From NCBI GenBank assembly GCA_964036275.1, contig OZ038434.1:33751279-33815278 (forward strand): DNA of 64,000 nt. The letters run 5' to 3'. This DNA comes from Litoditis marina. Taxonomy: Eukaryota > Nematoda > Chromadorea > Rhabditida > Rhabditidae. The position numbers and the translations under genes are program-made. Below the pieces are notes generated by a model. It worked only from the letters and a program-made list of their open reading frames with translations. It was not told the origin of the DNA and did not search any database. This document shows positions 15,101 to 27,600 of the stretch, in pieces. Positions within the stretch are counted from its first letter, which is position 1. The number at the start of each line of letters is the position of its first letter.

Positions 15101-15393
15101 TTCTCCCCATATTGGCGACAAAGTAGTGTTTTGTGAATATTCAGAACTATTTACTTTAGGACGATTATGTGGACCAATCCCAACGCTTTGGTCCTTTGAA
15201 CAGCAATTGAAGTATGACAGTTTAAAGGACCGGAGCGTTGGAACTGGCCCACATAAATGTCCCTCTGTAGGGAGTAGGGATTCAACTCACGTCTCAACTG
15301 ATCTTGATTCCTCTGAGCATAAACGACATTTGACTGCTGGAGCCTTCGCACTAACGCGAGAATACTCGCTCTGCCGTCCAAGTCGATCTCCAT
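103..15393 (-). CDS. Coiled-coil, Pro/Arg-rich protein, N-terminal exons (gene continues beyond position 1)
   Basis: Eight minus-strand exons join without a frame break: 15393-15291, 14722-14638, 14375-14306, 13894-13826, 13326-13259, 12508-12376, 3796-3578 and 186-103, giving 277 codons. Each has a TTTCAG-like acceptor and a GT donor, and the phases match at every junction. The start ATG lies 8 bases after an acceptor with no upstream exon seen, which fits trans-splicing. Residues about 5-135 are rich in charged heptads (EIEEKSVEIEDQRRALDEKS, then REIDRLRRELRLRDDM) and should form a coiled coil. A Ser-rich segment follows (SSQSMLGSSHYDESSDGSSM), then a basic proline-rich stretch ending with RRSTSVPR. 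I do not recognise the family. A coiled-coil dimerisation region before a Ser/Arg linker would suit the N-terminus of a kinase such as a cGMP-dependent protein kinase, but no kinase or nucleotide-binding exon is in the window. The 8.6 kb intron between 12376 and 3796 could instead separate two genes. Confidence 0.72.
6150..7300. promoter_or_regulatory. GC-rich, CpG-rich promoter-like block
   Basis: This block is far richer in CG than its surroundings. It contains the palindromic GCGACGCGAGCGGCCGC region near 6203, a GC box GGGCGTGGC at 6252-6260, an inverted CCAAT box (ATTGG, 6295-6299), a second GGGCGTGG near 7150 and a forkhead-type site TTGTTTAC at 7255-7262. A similar block with GGGGGCGTGG at 58545-58554 precedes the adaptor-like gene. 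The CCAAT orientation favours minus-strand transcription, so it could be an internal promoter that starts a shorter transcript at the exon 3796-3578. Function is inferred from composition only. Confidence 0.4.
9270..9600. repeat. GA-rich simple sequence
   Basis: Imperfect GAGAGA and GGGAGA tract. Similar tracts lie at 15446-15530 and 58050-58175. Confidence 0.9.
10205..10425. mobile_element. AATGAGTTTTATTTTTGAATGAG foldback element
   Basis: GGAAAACTCATTCAAAAATA on the left mirrors TCTGAATGAGTTTTTCTGG on the right, with several ACTCATT/AATGAG words inside. Confidence 0.6.
11520..11695. mobile_element. CATACACCAGTAAGG foldback family (representative)
   Basis: Ends are CATACACCAGCAAGGTGGTC and TCAGACCTTACTGGTGTATG, with ACGGACTACTTTT inner words. 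Related or decayed copies: about 358-460, 3340-3425, 3930-4000, 10000-10165, 12518-12690, 12700-12815, 13365-13550 and 62265-62440. Confidence 0.7.
11967..12264 (-). pseudogene. Two decayed copies of the end of the Ser-rich exon of the coiled-coil gene
   Basis: The exon end (plus-strand bases 12376-12409) has GGTTGACCAGTGGCCCCAG. Related segments lie at 11967-12000 (GGTTGACCAAGAGACCCAG) and 12233-12264 (CGTTGTCCAGCGGTCCA). GTAGTTTGATCTCG...GAGATCAAACTAC foldbacks at 12007-12075 and 12275-12345 separate the three. Confidence 0.65.
12007..12075. repeat. GTAGTTTGATC foldback element (representative of more than 20 copies)
   Basis: A short inverted repeat of about 65 bases: GTAGTTTGATCTCGTTG at one end and CGAGATCAAACTACAA at the other, with a CGGT(T/C)GAAA core. 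Other recognisable copies start near 12275, 17855, 19640, 20205, 25195, 26850, 34378, 35930, 39110, 39595, 39770, 40278, 40775, 53150, 53510, 53938, 54791, 56140, 57482 and 57860. Many lie within 100 bases of an exon edge. No coding capacity; a transposase source is unknown. Confidence 0.85.
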
Positions 15394-15410
15394 TACCAGG
15401 TCTGAAACAT
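15385..15410 (-). promoter_or_regulatory. Probable trans-splice acceptor and start of the coiled-coil gene
   Basis: On the minus strand GATGTTTCAG is followed by an 8-base leader and ATG. No donor-bearing exon is visible up to 18 kb, so the acceptor is best read as receiving a spliced leader. Confidence 0.4.
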
Positions 15411-16949
15411 CGGAACAATAAACAAAAATCAATACTTCAACTGAAACAGAAGAGAGAGAGAGAGAAATAGAAAAAACCGAGGAACAAAAGAGAGAGAGAG
15501 CGCGAAAGAGAGAGAGAAAGAAAGAAAGAGCACGATTGAACCGAACCAGGATATTCAATATTCAGTGGGCAATTTTACGAAACTATGAAAGTTTTCATCG
15601 GAAAGTTTTTGCACGAACATAGGGAGTTTATCTGTGCCCTCCTAAGAAGCACACTATTTCGTACTCTAACGTCCCAGGGTCAGTTGTTCCAGCTTCGTGA
15701 ATAAAAATTCGGGACTACGCGGCAAAAAAGAGACATACATATAGAACATTTGCTTAAATCCTCGTGTTCGCTTCAATAAAAGCAATATTCCAAGGTTCAA
15801 TATATGATTAGGACATGAAGAAAGATGTGATCAAACAAGCAATGTTCAAGTGTTTTTAGCGGAAACAGTTGAAACTGACAGAATATGAAAAGTATCAACA
15901 CAACCCCGTACAAAGATGAAAACAAATACTTGAAAATGTGACCGGCAATAACTGGGTGATAAACTGGGTGATAAACTAAAAGTTTTATTTGATCACAAAA
16001 GATTTTGGTTTGAAAATGAGGAGCCGATTTTGGTTTGAAAATGAGGAGCCATTTAACACTTTAATTTGTTGAGAAAGTATTAGCTATGTATACGGAGACT
16101 GCATAATCATTAAATATCACGTAAATATGAAACCCATTATTTATTTATCCATCCATCCATGTTTTTTGTTGTTGAGTGCGTGCGAGGTCAAATCCAAAAC
16201 ACGGGAACCACCCAATCTAAACTCTGCGCGGCTGCAAAACATGGGCACCGTGCCAGACCGATTATCAAAAAACTCAGTTTTCTCTTGCCAAGTTCAATAA
16301 AACATGTAAGTTATTGTTCGACGAAACATAATTTGTCTTTTAACACAACTTTGGTAGAAAATACCAAACCTATGACACTGAAAACCCAAGATTCCAACTG
16401 TTATGAGTTGGTCATGACACGCGCACCGTGCCCGCATGATGACCGTGGTTTGCGCCGACGCAATCTGGGAAAATTTTAAAGGACTCTCTTCAATCGTTAT
16501 GGGAAACTTTAAGTGGGTTATTCAATTTTCGCAAAATTCGGCGAAACTTGGAAAAAAAATAGGGTTCGGATAATAATCGTTCGAATTCTCGATTAATATC
16601 GAAGTGTAGTAAACTGTCAAACAGACTTTACATTAGAAACAATCAAAAACACGTCGAAAATATATAGGTAGATGTAAAATCTTTGTTCTGCGTTAGAAAA
16701 ACAGTTGACCGGTTTTTCATTTTGGGTTACTAACCGGTTACCCGATGAGGGAACCTGAAAAAGGGTTACCAAAAACCGGTTGGATTACCGAAAAACCGGT
16801 TAGAAATAAAATTCACCATATATCGGTTGGCTGGCCTCTACCAAGATGGCTGGTGAACTGACTGGTTACACAATTACTCGGATAATTCTCAGCCAGTGGG
16901 TCAGTCATATTTGTGGCTAAACCAATTTGGTAGTCCGCTTCTGGGAACA

Positions 16950-17290
16950 TTGACTTTTTACCCCCCACCTTTCTGAATTGGTATTGCGTTTGGGGAATTG
17001 TAGTTTGACCCCCCCCCCCCAATTTATCACTTGCAATACAAAAGTTTGAGGGTGTGGGGTAAAAAGTAAACATTTCCGGTATTGAAGTTAGGCCCCCCAC
17101 TCGTTGAAGTTTGACCCCCCACCATTGAAGTTCTACCCCCCGCCGACACAGGTGGGGGGTAAATAGTAAATGTCGAAGTTGATTTTTGACCCCCCCCCCC
17201 CCCCCTCTCCTAGATTCTCAGGTTTTAGCTTGGGTGGGGGGTTGAAGTGCCACCCAACTAAAGTGGGGGGCGATACTTCAATTTTCCCCC
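16950..17290. repeat. C/G-run minisatellite (TTGAAGTTCTACCCCCC type)
   Basis: Repeats of GGTGGGGGGTAAATAGTAAATGTC-like and TTGAAGTT(T/C)TACCCCCC words with C or G runs of 6 to 15. A second array of the same type is at 28160-28630, in the last intron of the methyltransferase gene. Confidence 0.8.
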
Positions 17291-17674
17291 GCTTCTTAGT
17301 CAAACACAGCAAAAATCGCCGCCTGGGGTATATTGATACCAAACTATAAATATATCAGATGGAGAGTAAAGACCGTGTCTATACGGTGTAGTGCAAGAAA
17401 TTTGATTCCCTTGATTGATTGATTTATTACGCATATGAATACGTGAAAAAAATAGAGGAGAAGTGGAAAAAGGTGGTGGAAGTAGAGATAAAACACAGAA
17501 CAGAGGCTTGAAGTGAGGTGTGGAATGAGAACAGCACGACAACAACAACACAGTTACGATATATATGTCGGAATGATGATCGTTAAAGGAGACCGGAACA
17601 CAACTTGAGCAGAGGTTCTGTTTCGGGCTGATTCTAACTGTATTGAGATTGTGAGGTAATCCTGAATTGCCTCA

Positions 17675-17681
<7 letters not shown>

Positions 17682-17744
<63 letters not shown>

Positions 17745-17768
17745 CTCTCTCTCTCTCTCTCTCTCTCT
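17682..17768. repeat. (CT)n microsatellite
   Basis: Almost pure CT dinucleotides with one TTG interruption. Confidence 0.95.
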
Positions 17769-17997
17769 TGTCTCTAAATGTGTCATATTCCAAGAAGGGT
17801 TTCAAAGAAATGTTTTTTTCATTTATTTGACTGAAACAGATACTGATTTATTTCGCTTTTCGATCAAACTTGTTGAATTACGGCGTGTTTTGAGTTCAAA
17901 CTACAACAATGATTCCGTCACTAGGAATTTAATATTGAGGTTTTCTCAGTTGAAATCGTTGCATTATGTTTCTAGACCGCCCTCCACATAAATTTAG

Positions 17998-18245
17998 CCA
18001 CCTGTGGCCGTATTTTGTAAGCTCAAGTAGCCATGTAAGTTACATGATCAATTTTTCAATTGGTAATATCTGTCTCAGTTTTCAATAGTCGTTCTGTATT
18101 TCGTTTGCTTTCAATTGTACCATTCAGCTCTTCAATAATGGGCAAAGAAACTGTCGAATAAAGAGTAGCAGAAGCGATTAATTTTCCATTCAACATTTGT
18201 CCATGTAACTTACATGGCTACTTGAGCTTACAAAATACGGCCACT
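17998..18245. mobile_element. Foldback element with 40-base terminal repeats
   Basis: GGCCGTATTTTGTAAGCTCA continuing to TTACATG is repeated in reverse complement at the right end. The interior is AT-rich and non-coding. Confidence 0.8.
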
Positions 18246-18687
18246 GGGAATATCTCTTCTCCTATATTAGGTGGAATATAGTCTTTTTCATTCATACGTG
18301 AATCCTTACAGTCAGGAAATCCGGACACGTATAGTTTTTTTCCAACCTCTTATGACCTTCTACAGTAATATACACAAACTTCCAGGTCAAAGATAGGTAT
18401 ATTGACGTTTTCGAATTCTCTTTAAATTTTGGTAGTTTTCATTTGCACGTTTACTTGAGTTTGAAACCAGAACAATCAAGTGCTCATCAGAAAAGTGCCT
18501 CCTCAGAACAATGACGGATTACTGAAGAAGGACATCTATTGATGAAACCTAGTATAGTTTCCCAGTAGCGCAATCAATATAGAACTGTCGAAAAGTGACC
18601 AAAGTGCTCATTAGCATTCAATGCTTCACGTTCTTTCCTATACATGTCTCCCCTGTCTCCAAGTTTCATTCCTTTCCATTTCCAACC

Positions 18688-21600
18688 ATGAGGGTGTTGC
18701 TGAATAGACCTAACGTCTATATTTGTCTTGTGGTACGTTTTTGAAGTTTTCATACTATAATTCGCTCAAAATAGAGAACACAAGATTTTGTTCATCCATT
18801 GTCCACTTTTCTGGCTGTTAAACCGTTTTACATAGTTTTTATAGCCAAAACATTTGCTCATCAGCGTTTGTCGCTCAACTGTATTGAGCATTTCCACATT
18901 TATAACTTTTAGAATATTTATATAGCGCTTTCATGTGTTTTACACAATGCTTCACAATGTGCTCTCCACACAATCAGATGTGGCACTTCATTTGGATAAA
19001 TGTGAAAAAGAACACCTGTATAGTATGCATCATTCGCACGCGAGCATCTACAGTACGATTCATAGTTTTGCTAGTCGTTTTTTGCTTAGCTATATCGAAG
19101 TTCGAATTCTCAAGTATTCTCCAGGAAACCGTTCTGTGAAACCAGCTTATTGAGAACACTAATAGTTGAATTGTATAAGGACTATGATTGAGTTAATGTG
19201 CTCAGTAAGAGATGTACTCAAAATCGTTTCGACCCTGATTGAAGGCGGTTTTGGGTTCTCTCCGTCGGTTGGGTCGTTTGAGTACATCTCTTACTGATCA
19301 TCCCACCATCGAAAAGTCTTAATCATATAGTTCGTTTCACCAATCGATGTCCTTCTACAGTAATCCGTCACATATTGAGAAGGCTTTTTCTAATGAATGA
19401 ATCATTATTTTGGTTTCAAACTTTCATAGTTTGCAGTAGCACAGATAGAAAACACAATAGCGAAAATTGAAGCCATTCCAAAAAGATCAAACTACGAAAC
19501 GTTGATCTAGAAGTTCGCGAAGATTACTGTAGAGGGTTATAAGTGCGTGGAACAGACTATACCACCATCGAAAAGTCCCAGTGCCACAATTATATTTTGT
19601 TCAAATAAAATAACCTAATGTATAGGGACTGTCAAATTTTCATTGTAGTTTGATACAGCCATACCTTTCTGAATTTCGACCCAATGAAATTAGATCAAAC
19701 TACAAACACAGCGAAATAGGACAACTCACAACTTATAGGCTGACTGTGGAATGAGCGAACTGTATATTTATCTACTCATTTATTGATTTATTTGTATATT
19801 TATTAATGTTTAGGTATTCTGTGCCCTTTGCCTACTATTCCGTAACAGAGGAGAAAAGAGTCTGAGCAATGAAGAATTCTACGACCAGCTGGCTGTCTCA
19901 TTGAACTACACACCCCGGTTAGTTTGAACATTTCCATAGGGAATCATCACTTAGTTGTAGTCAAAACTGAAAGTATTCATAGTTAAAGTTAAAAAGTTAA
20001 AGTTACCCCTGTTCTTCAAAGTTCCTTACGGAACTTGCAAGGGACAGTCTCAGAGGGAAACTCTGGAAGGCAGACTGAGTTTGGCCTACCATCCCCATTC
20101 AGCCACGGAGCACCAGGGGAGGCTTCAACTTTCGTAGACATTCTACTACCAATTTATCGCCCACGAAGGGATGAATGCCTTGGTTTGGTTTGGAAAGAGA
20201 TTAATTTGTAGTTTGATCTCGAGACACCATAACATACGAAATCTGACCGGGAACCGACGGAATCATACTACAAACACAGCGGGATCGGACAACATACACC
20301 GTAGGCTTGCTTTGGGAAGAGCGAGCCCTATAGAGAATAATCAAATCTTCATTGTAATAATAATATTTATTCCTTCAGGTAATAGCACATAATAATAATC
20401 TTCCGTGAAATAGGAATAAACTGAAAACCCCAAAGGGATGGAAGCATAACTCTTCCATCTTCAGGTCATGGGGAGCTTTTTAGCATTTCAGTTGACTTGC
20501 ATCTAAACTATTGCAGTGAAAATGGAACATGTTGGAATAGGACGGCAATGTCAATAACATCCAAATACGTCTTAAATTGCTCAATACTTTTCAATTGTCC
20601 AATATCCTTACTTACTGAATTCCACATTCTGTATGACTATTTCTTAGAGCTAACGTGTGTTTTCTGAAGACACTCTTTATTTGCGTGTTCTTAAGGAATA
20701 ACTGTACAACCGCTAACAGATATTTGCAGTTTTTTTTTTGAAAAACGCCAGACTGGTGACAAATAGCCTGGAATATTCATTAGCACGCTGCCGAATCTCA
20801 GTGGAAATGACCCTAGAACTATGAGAACTGAGAATTAGCGTATGTTGGAAGTGACGCATTTTGGGCTGAAATTACCCCCCCCCCCCATACTACAAACTCC
20901 CCTCATATAAAACACAAGGGAATTATACATCTTCAACTTTCTTTCCAATTTTATTTTAATGAATGGTAATATGAATAGAAATAAACCTAATTCGCTTTTC
21001 ATAAATCATATTTTCAGGGATACGTTCTGTCAGGAAGCGAAAGATGGACGAGAATGCTTTTTCATAGTGGATTCATTGTACGGAAGTCCAGAGAAGTGAG
21101 TTGAAAACTCCACTCGACAATATATTCGTTGCCAATGGAAAGCCGGGAGGTTACTGTATACCTCACTTGCTGCTGTGTACGCACACATGTCTTCGTTTCC
21201 AAAGCTGGTTAGCTCGCTACTATGAGACTTTTGCTCGCAGGTTCGATTCCGGCGAGAGACAGAAATTCATAGATTGGGCACTCATTATAACACTGTCTGC
21301 TATTGGTAGAAAGCTAGACAAATTGTAAATTTCATATCAATTCGTTTCAAAGTGGTGACTATATTGAAAATTTCTGGGGAACACATTCCATGTGTAATAG
21401 TGTAATCCGAACTTTTCATACATACTAGGGTTGTTAAAGTCGAACTCGAAACTCGACTCGACTCGAAAAAACGACTCGAAAATTTTCGAGTCGAGTCGAA
21501 CTCGAAACTCGAAAACTCGAAATTTCGAGTCGAGTCGAACTCGAAACTCGAAAACTCGAAATTTCTCAAAACTTGAAAACTCGAAAACTCGAAAACTCGA

Positions 21601-24600
21601 AATTTTCCAAAACATGAAAAGTTCGAAAACTCGAAAACTCGAAATTTTCCAAAACACGAAAACTCGAAAACTCGAAAACTCGAAATTTTCCAAAACTCGA
21701 AAACTCGAACACTCGAAAACTCGAAATTTTGAACGCGAAAACTTGAAAATCGAAATTTCGAACTCGAAAATTGGACTTTTTGGGTCCAAAAACAGTCAAA
21801 ACTCGACTCGACTCGAAAAAACTCGAAAATTTCCCGGTCGAGTCGAACTCGAAACTCGAAAACTCGAAATTTCCCAAAACTCGAAAACTCGAAAACTCGA
21901 AATTTCCCAAAACTCGAAAACTCGAAAACTCGAAAACTCGAAATTTTCCAAAACTCGAAAACTCGAAAACTCGAAAACTCGATTTTTCGCCAAACTCGAA
22001 AACTCGAAAACTCGAAAACTCGAAATTTTCCAAAACTCGAAAACTCGAAAACTCGAAAACTCGATTTTTCGCCAAACTCGAAAACTCGAAAACTCGAAAA
22101 CTCGAAATTTCCCAAAACTCGAAAACTCGAAAACTCGAAAACTCGAAATTTTGAACTCGATTAACAACCCTAATACATACGGTGGTTAATGTACACATTT
22201 TATCTCTCGAATCGAACCTGCGAGCAAAAGTTTTATAGCAGGGCATTAACCATTGCGAACAAGAATAAATGACTTGCAAGCTCTGGAATCGGAGACATGT
22301 GTCGGTACACCGCAGAAAATGACATATACAGTACCCTCCCGCCTTTGCGTCGCAGCGACCATACCACCGGTTCTTCATCTAATCGGCTATCAGTCACCCC
22401 TTTCAGGTAACCTGAAAGTACCTTAGAACGAAAATTTGTTTGCCGTCTGATGAATGCCTCTAGGATTCAACGAGTTTAAGTCACTGAACGCACAGTCTAT
22501 GTCCAAAAATGGATGGTAAAACATCATTTTATTTGGAAAACTCTTTTCAGTTGGCACGTTTTGCGACAAATCAGACTGAGCAAGCTGCCCGGGGCGTACC
22601 TTTCGGAGACGGATCTGATTTCCCCGAAAGGTAGGTTATAGTACGATAGATGGAATATTACTGTAGATGTGGGTTTTCATGTGTGTCACAGAGCAAATGT
22701 TGGTAATCCTATCGCCGTAGAACGCGTTTGACTAATATAACTTCTCTTCCATCTCTTCGATTTTCAACTTCCATATCTTGGAAGGTTGTGGGTAATTGTA
22801 TATTTCTTCGAGAACATATTACATAGTTTGTGGTAGCAAGTTTGGTGAATAACACTTCATAAAACGTTTACCTGAACTTTAACAGCAGTAAAGAGTTAGA
22901 ACTGGGTGGAAAAGACGGGGGTGTCCTCGAAATTGAATATTAGGCACCATTCGTACTTTTTACGTCGGCGTTCAACGCTGGCGTTAAGAGTGAAGAAAAC
23001 ATACATATTGATTGGCGCCGGCGTTAACGCCAATAAAATCGATGCGCATGTTTTCGTCACATTAACGTCGGCGTTAAACGCCGACGTAACAAGTATGAGA
23101 GCGGCCGGAAGGTACGACACCAATAAAGCAATTTACATGATTCTGATCAATTTGAGGTGTTGAGAAAAACTTTATATATGAAGATGAAGAAAAATTAGTG
23201 TTTTTTGAAAAATTACAGTTTTATTAAAGGAATAATGCATTACTGTCGAGGGACCATAAATAACTCTCATAGAACGACTAACCATAATATGCTATTTGCA
23301 GAGCTGCTACCGTCAAATCTGAACACGTCTAAATGGGAGGTTCGGAGAGACCAACTCCGTGAACAGAGCTACATGACGGAATATCTACGTTGGTTTTTTT
23401 GTCTTTTTTTTTCATGTGAGAACTTTCAAGTAAACGGAGAGGAGTTGAGTTTGGAAGCTGCGACATTGGTAATAGAACAATATAATAATACGGATGGAAT
23501 AGAATAGATACTGATGTAGCTCACGCCAAAATGGGAGTGAAGGAAGGTTTGGCCTCAGTTTGACCAAATACCTTGGAGTACTTCTGTAGCTTTTGCCGTA
23601 CACAATCTATATCATTATCTATTTCACATCCAAATATTGACTTTTCAGTCCACAGTATCATTCTATTCCAGAGTAGAGAACACTTGCTAATCCAGTTATT
23701 GATTTTCGATCTAATTATTTCCAGAGGGAATGTTCTACTCGCAGGCGCTTCCCATGAGAAAGGACGTGCGCGCGCGCATCCTACAGGTCGGGCTAGGTGG
23801 TGGCCAGACGAACAACTATATCGGAGCCGTGTTTCCAAATGTTGGTCAAGTCTCCCATCTTGGGCCGCATTCATACTTTTGACGTCGACCTGCAACGCCG
23901 GCTTTGCTAGTGAAGAAAACATGTATACTCATTCACGCCGGCGTTAAAGGAGACCGGAGACCAACATGCTTTCTCCTAAAGCTGCTGTATCCTACTTTTG
24001 ATTGGACGCGTTGCGTGTCGCGAGGCATGTGCTCTCTTATCTCAATACAGTTAAAAGCAGCCCGAAACTAAATCTCTGATCAAGTTGTGTTCCGTTTTCA
24101 TTTAACGCCAGCTAAATCGATACGCAATGGAAAACCTGTTTTGAAGTTGGGTCAATCCCGGTTATCAGAACTTAGTTAGAACTTCAACGTCAAGTGAAAG
24201 TATTTTTCATCCACTTCTACTATAGGCACCGTAGCAAAGTTATGCAAATTGTGGGCTCAACCTTACCGAGGGCCTAGTCACATTCTGGCCACATAGTTGC
24301 CAACTTTGTATGTATAAGCATAGTGCAGGTGACCCAAACCAGGGCGAGGTGGTGACCAGATAGTTCAGCGCAAAGGTGAGATTTTCATGAGACTTTGCTA
24401 CGGTGCCAGGAGTCTGAGTAGAACAAATAGTTTAGTTAAATAGTTTGGTGTTTTTCAGTCAAAATCTGAGAACTATATAGTATATGGAGACCAAACTACA
24501 TTCTAATTATGATCAATTCTTCAATTCGTCTCTTCTATTCCAGATCGACCTGACCATCGTCGACATCAGTGCCATGATGAAGCGACTGGCCACCAAGTGG

Positions 24601-27600
24601 TTCGGGCTGCGCGAGTCGCCGAAACAACGGGTTATCATTGCCGATGGAGTGAAGTTTGTGGAAAACCAGGCCAAACAAGGTGAGATTCGGTTCTAAGTTG
24701 TAGTTGTTAGACGTCAATTGTACCGGTACAGCCCCCTGTACAGCTGGAAAAATGGGCAGGGCGCACCGGTGCGTACCGGTACGTACAGGGCAAAAAGTCA
24801 ATAGTCATCAAATTCATTCGTATAATGACCAAGTTTCGAGCTTTATTCAATTGTTGTCAATGATTCAGATAGATTGGAAACTATTTCTAACGTGAAGTTA
24901 GACGAAAAACTTGATTGAAAAAAGCTCAAAATTTGGTCATTGTACCGATTAATTTGATGATTATCGAGTTATCGACTCTTTCCTGTACGTACCAGTACGC
25001 ACCGGTGCGCCCGCCCACTTTTGCAGCAGTACAGGGGCTGTACCGGTGCAAGCGGCGTCTGAGGTTGATCTGTAGTTCGATTCGTATCGAAGACAGAGTT
25101 GATGAGTTACGATTAACACGTTGTGTTATCATCGCGGTCGGACTCAAGTTCGCGGAAAACGCGGCCGAAAAAGGTGGGCATTTGTTGTAATTTGTAGTTT
25201 GATTCACAGAGATCGAACTACAAACGCAGAATGTTAGAGCATCCTGTGTGCGCTGCGAAGTCGAATGAACTGCGTCACTCAAATCCGAACTAAGTCCCCC
25301 TCCAAGTCCAAGCTTGACCATTTCCAGGCGAGAAGTACGACGTGATAATCGTGGACGCGTGTGTCAACAACGACGAGGATCCTTTAATCTGTCCCATTCC
25401 CCAGTTTGTCGACGAAAAGACCCTCATCGACATGCGAACACTGCTGGGAGACAGAGGTAGGGACTATGATAGTATTGCCCCCCCCCCCCCCGAGTGAATA
25501 GTTTCACTCCCCCCCCCCCCCTTTAACAGGCGAATTGACAGCCGGCTGACGAGATGTTCTAACATACTCACAGAAAAGAATGACCATCTTTTTCTTGTAA
25601 CCGCTATTGAACGGAGTATATCGAACCGCCACCATCGGTATAGTTACGGAGTGGTAGTGGCTAGCAACCTCTTTTCAGCAAATTGTCGTTTAATAGCGGT
25701 TAAAAGAAAAAGATGGCTTTCACATCACTGCGGAATGGCTATAGTCTTTTCCATTCCTACTGAGACTCCTACAGTAGGATTTCGAAACTTCTTAGCCGTT
25801 TTGCTCACTTACTTTTGATCGGAGAAGTTGACGATTTCAGTACCTCATTCTCCTTCTCAGGTAGAGTAAACAAGAGCATTTTTCATGAACTCCATTTTCA
25901 GCTTCACAACAGCCTTCGGAAAGCTTGGTAAGGTTACTGGTCGGAGTCTCAGTAGGAATGGTGTGAACTATACTAAGAACAGTTTGGAAGAGGGTTATGT
26001 ACTCTGTCGAAATTGTGAATATAGAAGAACTTTGAATATCGGCAAATTTCCAATTTCCAGATTTTCCAGGAGTTGTGCTGTGGAATCTGCTGATCATCCC
26101 GACAGAGAAGATGCCGGATGCCGGAAAGTCAATGACGAAACGGGTATCGTGTTCATATATAGTCTTTTTCATTCCTACTGAGACTCCTACAGTAGGATTT
26201 CGAAACTTTCAAGCTGTTTTCCTCACTAACTAGTGATCGAGAAGGTTGAGGATTTTCGCACCCAATTCTCGTACTCAGTGGCAGTACATAAACGAGAGGA
26301 TTTTCGATGAACTAAAGTTTTAGCTTCACAACACGCCCCGGAAATTTTGTAAGGTTACTGTACGAGTCTCAGTAGGAATGGTGTGAACTATACTACTAGT
26401 AAACTGAATAGTCACGTAAGTTGGCATTGTAATGAAGTATCGTGCACTTCATCACCGCACGTTTCTGAGTTCTGCTGTGTTAAACATATTTCACGTGAGT
26501 CTGCGATTGACTAACAGTATAGTCTTCTCATCCCACGGAGATTCTTACAGTATCTTACAGTATGGCAAATTTTTCAGTCACGTAGTAGACATTTTCAAAA
26601 TATGAACAATTTTTGCACTGAATTCTGCTTCCCCCTGGCGGCGTAGCAATCCCCACAAAAGTTCATGAGATCACCTCATGAGCTATTAGCACGAGTTTCT
26701 CATGAGATTCTATTGATTGCTATGCTACAACTCTAAGAGTTCACGAGTAGCTCGTGAGGTATCTCATGAGAAACTCATATGAACTTCTCATGAGGTTGGA
26801 CGGTTTGCTACGCCGCCTGGCAAAAGTTGCGGGATGTTGGATGTGTTTCTAGTTTGACCTCGTTGATTCTCGGTGGAAATCCGTAAATCATTGGTTATAT
26901 CGGGATCAAACTATAGCGCATATTAAATATTATCGAGTATCAGAGGGCGTTCAATTTCATCTTTCCGAACTTGCTATGGAATACAATCGAACATTTCAAC
27001 CTTTCCATAATCTATTAGCATTCAACAAAGAAACTACTTTTAGAAAAAAGTATGCCAAATTCGATCAGTTTTCATAACAAAGCTGCATTCATTCATTCAT
27101 TTTCAGATCCTAGCCGCCTCCAAAAAAGTCTTCAAAAACTGCGTCGTGGAGAGTGTTGGGGATATGACTCTGAACCAGGTGAGATCAGATTCAGTTTTTT
27201 TTCAAGTTTTGATCTACTCTAGTATTTTTAATTGAAACTAATGGAACATTCAACTAAAAATATGAGCAAGTTGCAGATTTTGATTTTCTGTATATTGTGG
27301 AGGTAGTTATGAGAAGTGAACGATTCAAATCTGTTATTTTTCTGTTGTGTTTGTATAGTTTGATCTCGGAGCAGTTTTGTCATTAAAGAAGGTAGGACAC
27401 CAATAAAGACATTTACATGATTCTGATAAACTTTAGGTGTTGAGAAAAACCTTTCATATGAAAATGGAGAAAACTTAGTGATTTACACAAAACTACAGTT
27501 TTATTAAAGTGGAATAATGCATTACTGTCGGGATAGAAATTAGCATAGCGCTTATAATGATTATTATGGATTAGCATAGCGCGGTGTGCGACGAGACGTA

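Larger units (their letters stand above)
15402..18687. other. Intergenic region between the divergent coiled-coil and methyltransferase genes
   Basis: No exon seen. It holds a GA tract, an ACCGGTT-rich segment (16690-16800), the first C/G minisatellite, the CT microsatellite, the 40-base-arm foldback, and eroded foldbacks at 18266-18585. Both promoters should lie here, but no core promoter motif stands out. Confidence 0.5.

Noticed and set aside
17554..17805. Frame with alternating Arg and Glu
   Set aside because: It is the CT microsatellite read on the opposite strand.
21426..21440. Telomere-like TTAGGG at the array ends
   Set aside because: A single occurrence per end, and nematode telomeres are usually TTAGGC; it is part of a 13-base terminal repeat.
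21300..22378. Long open frames on both strands (about 250-270 codons)
   Set aside because: They are produced by ACTCGAAA repeats, whose 8-base unit has no stop in several frames. The protein would be monotonous FEFSSFRV or KTRKLENS repeats with no gene context.
24535..25321. Minus-strand frames of 88 and 131 codons
   Set aside because: They are shadows of the methyltransferase exons and the GTACCGGTAC element on the opposite strand.
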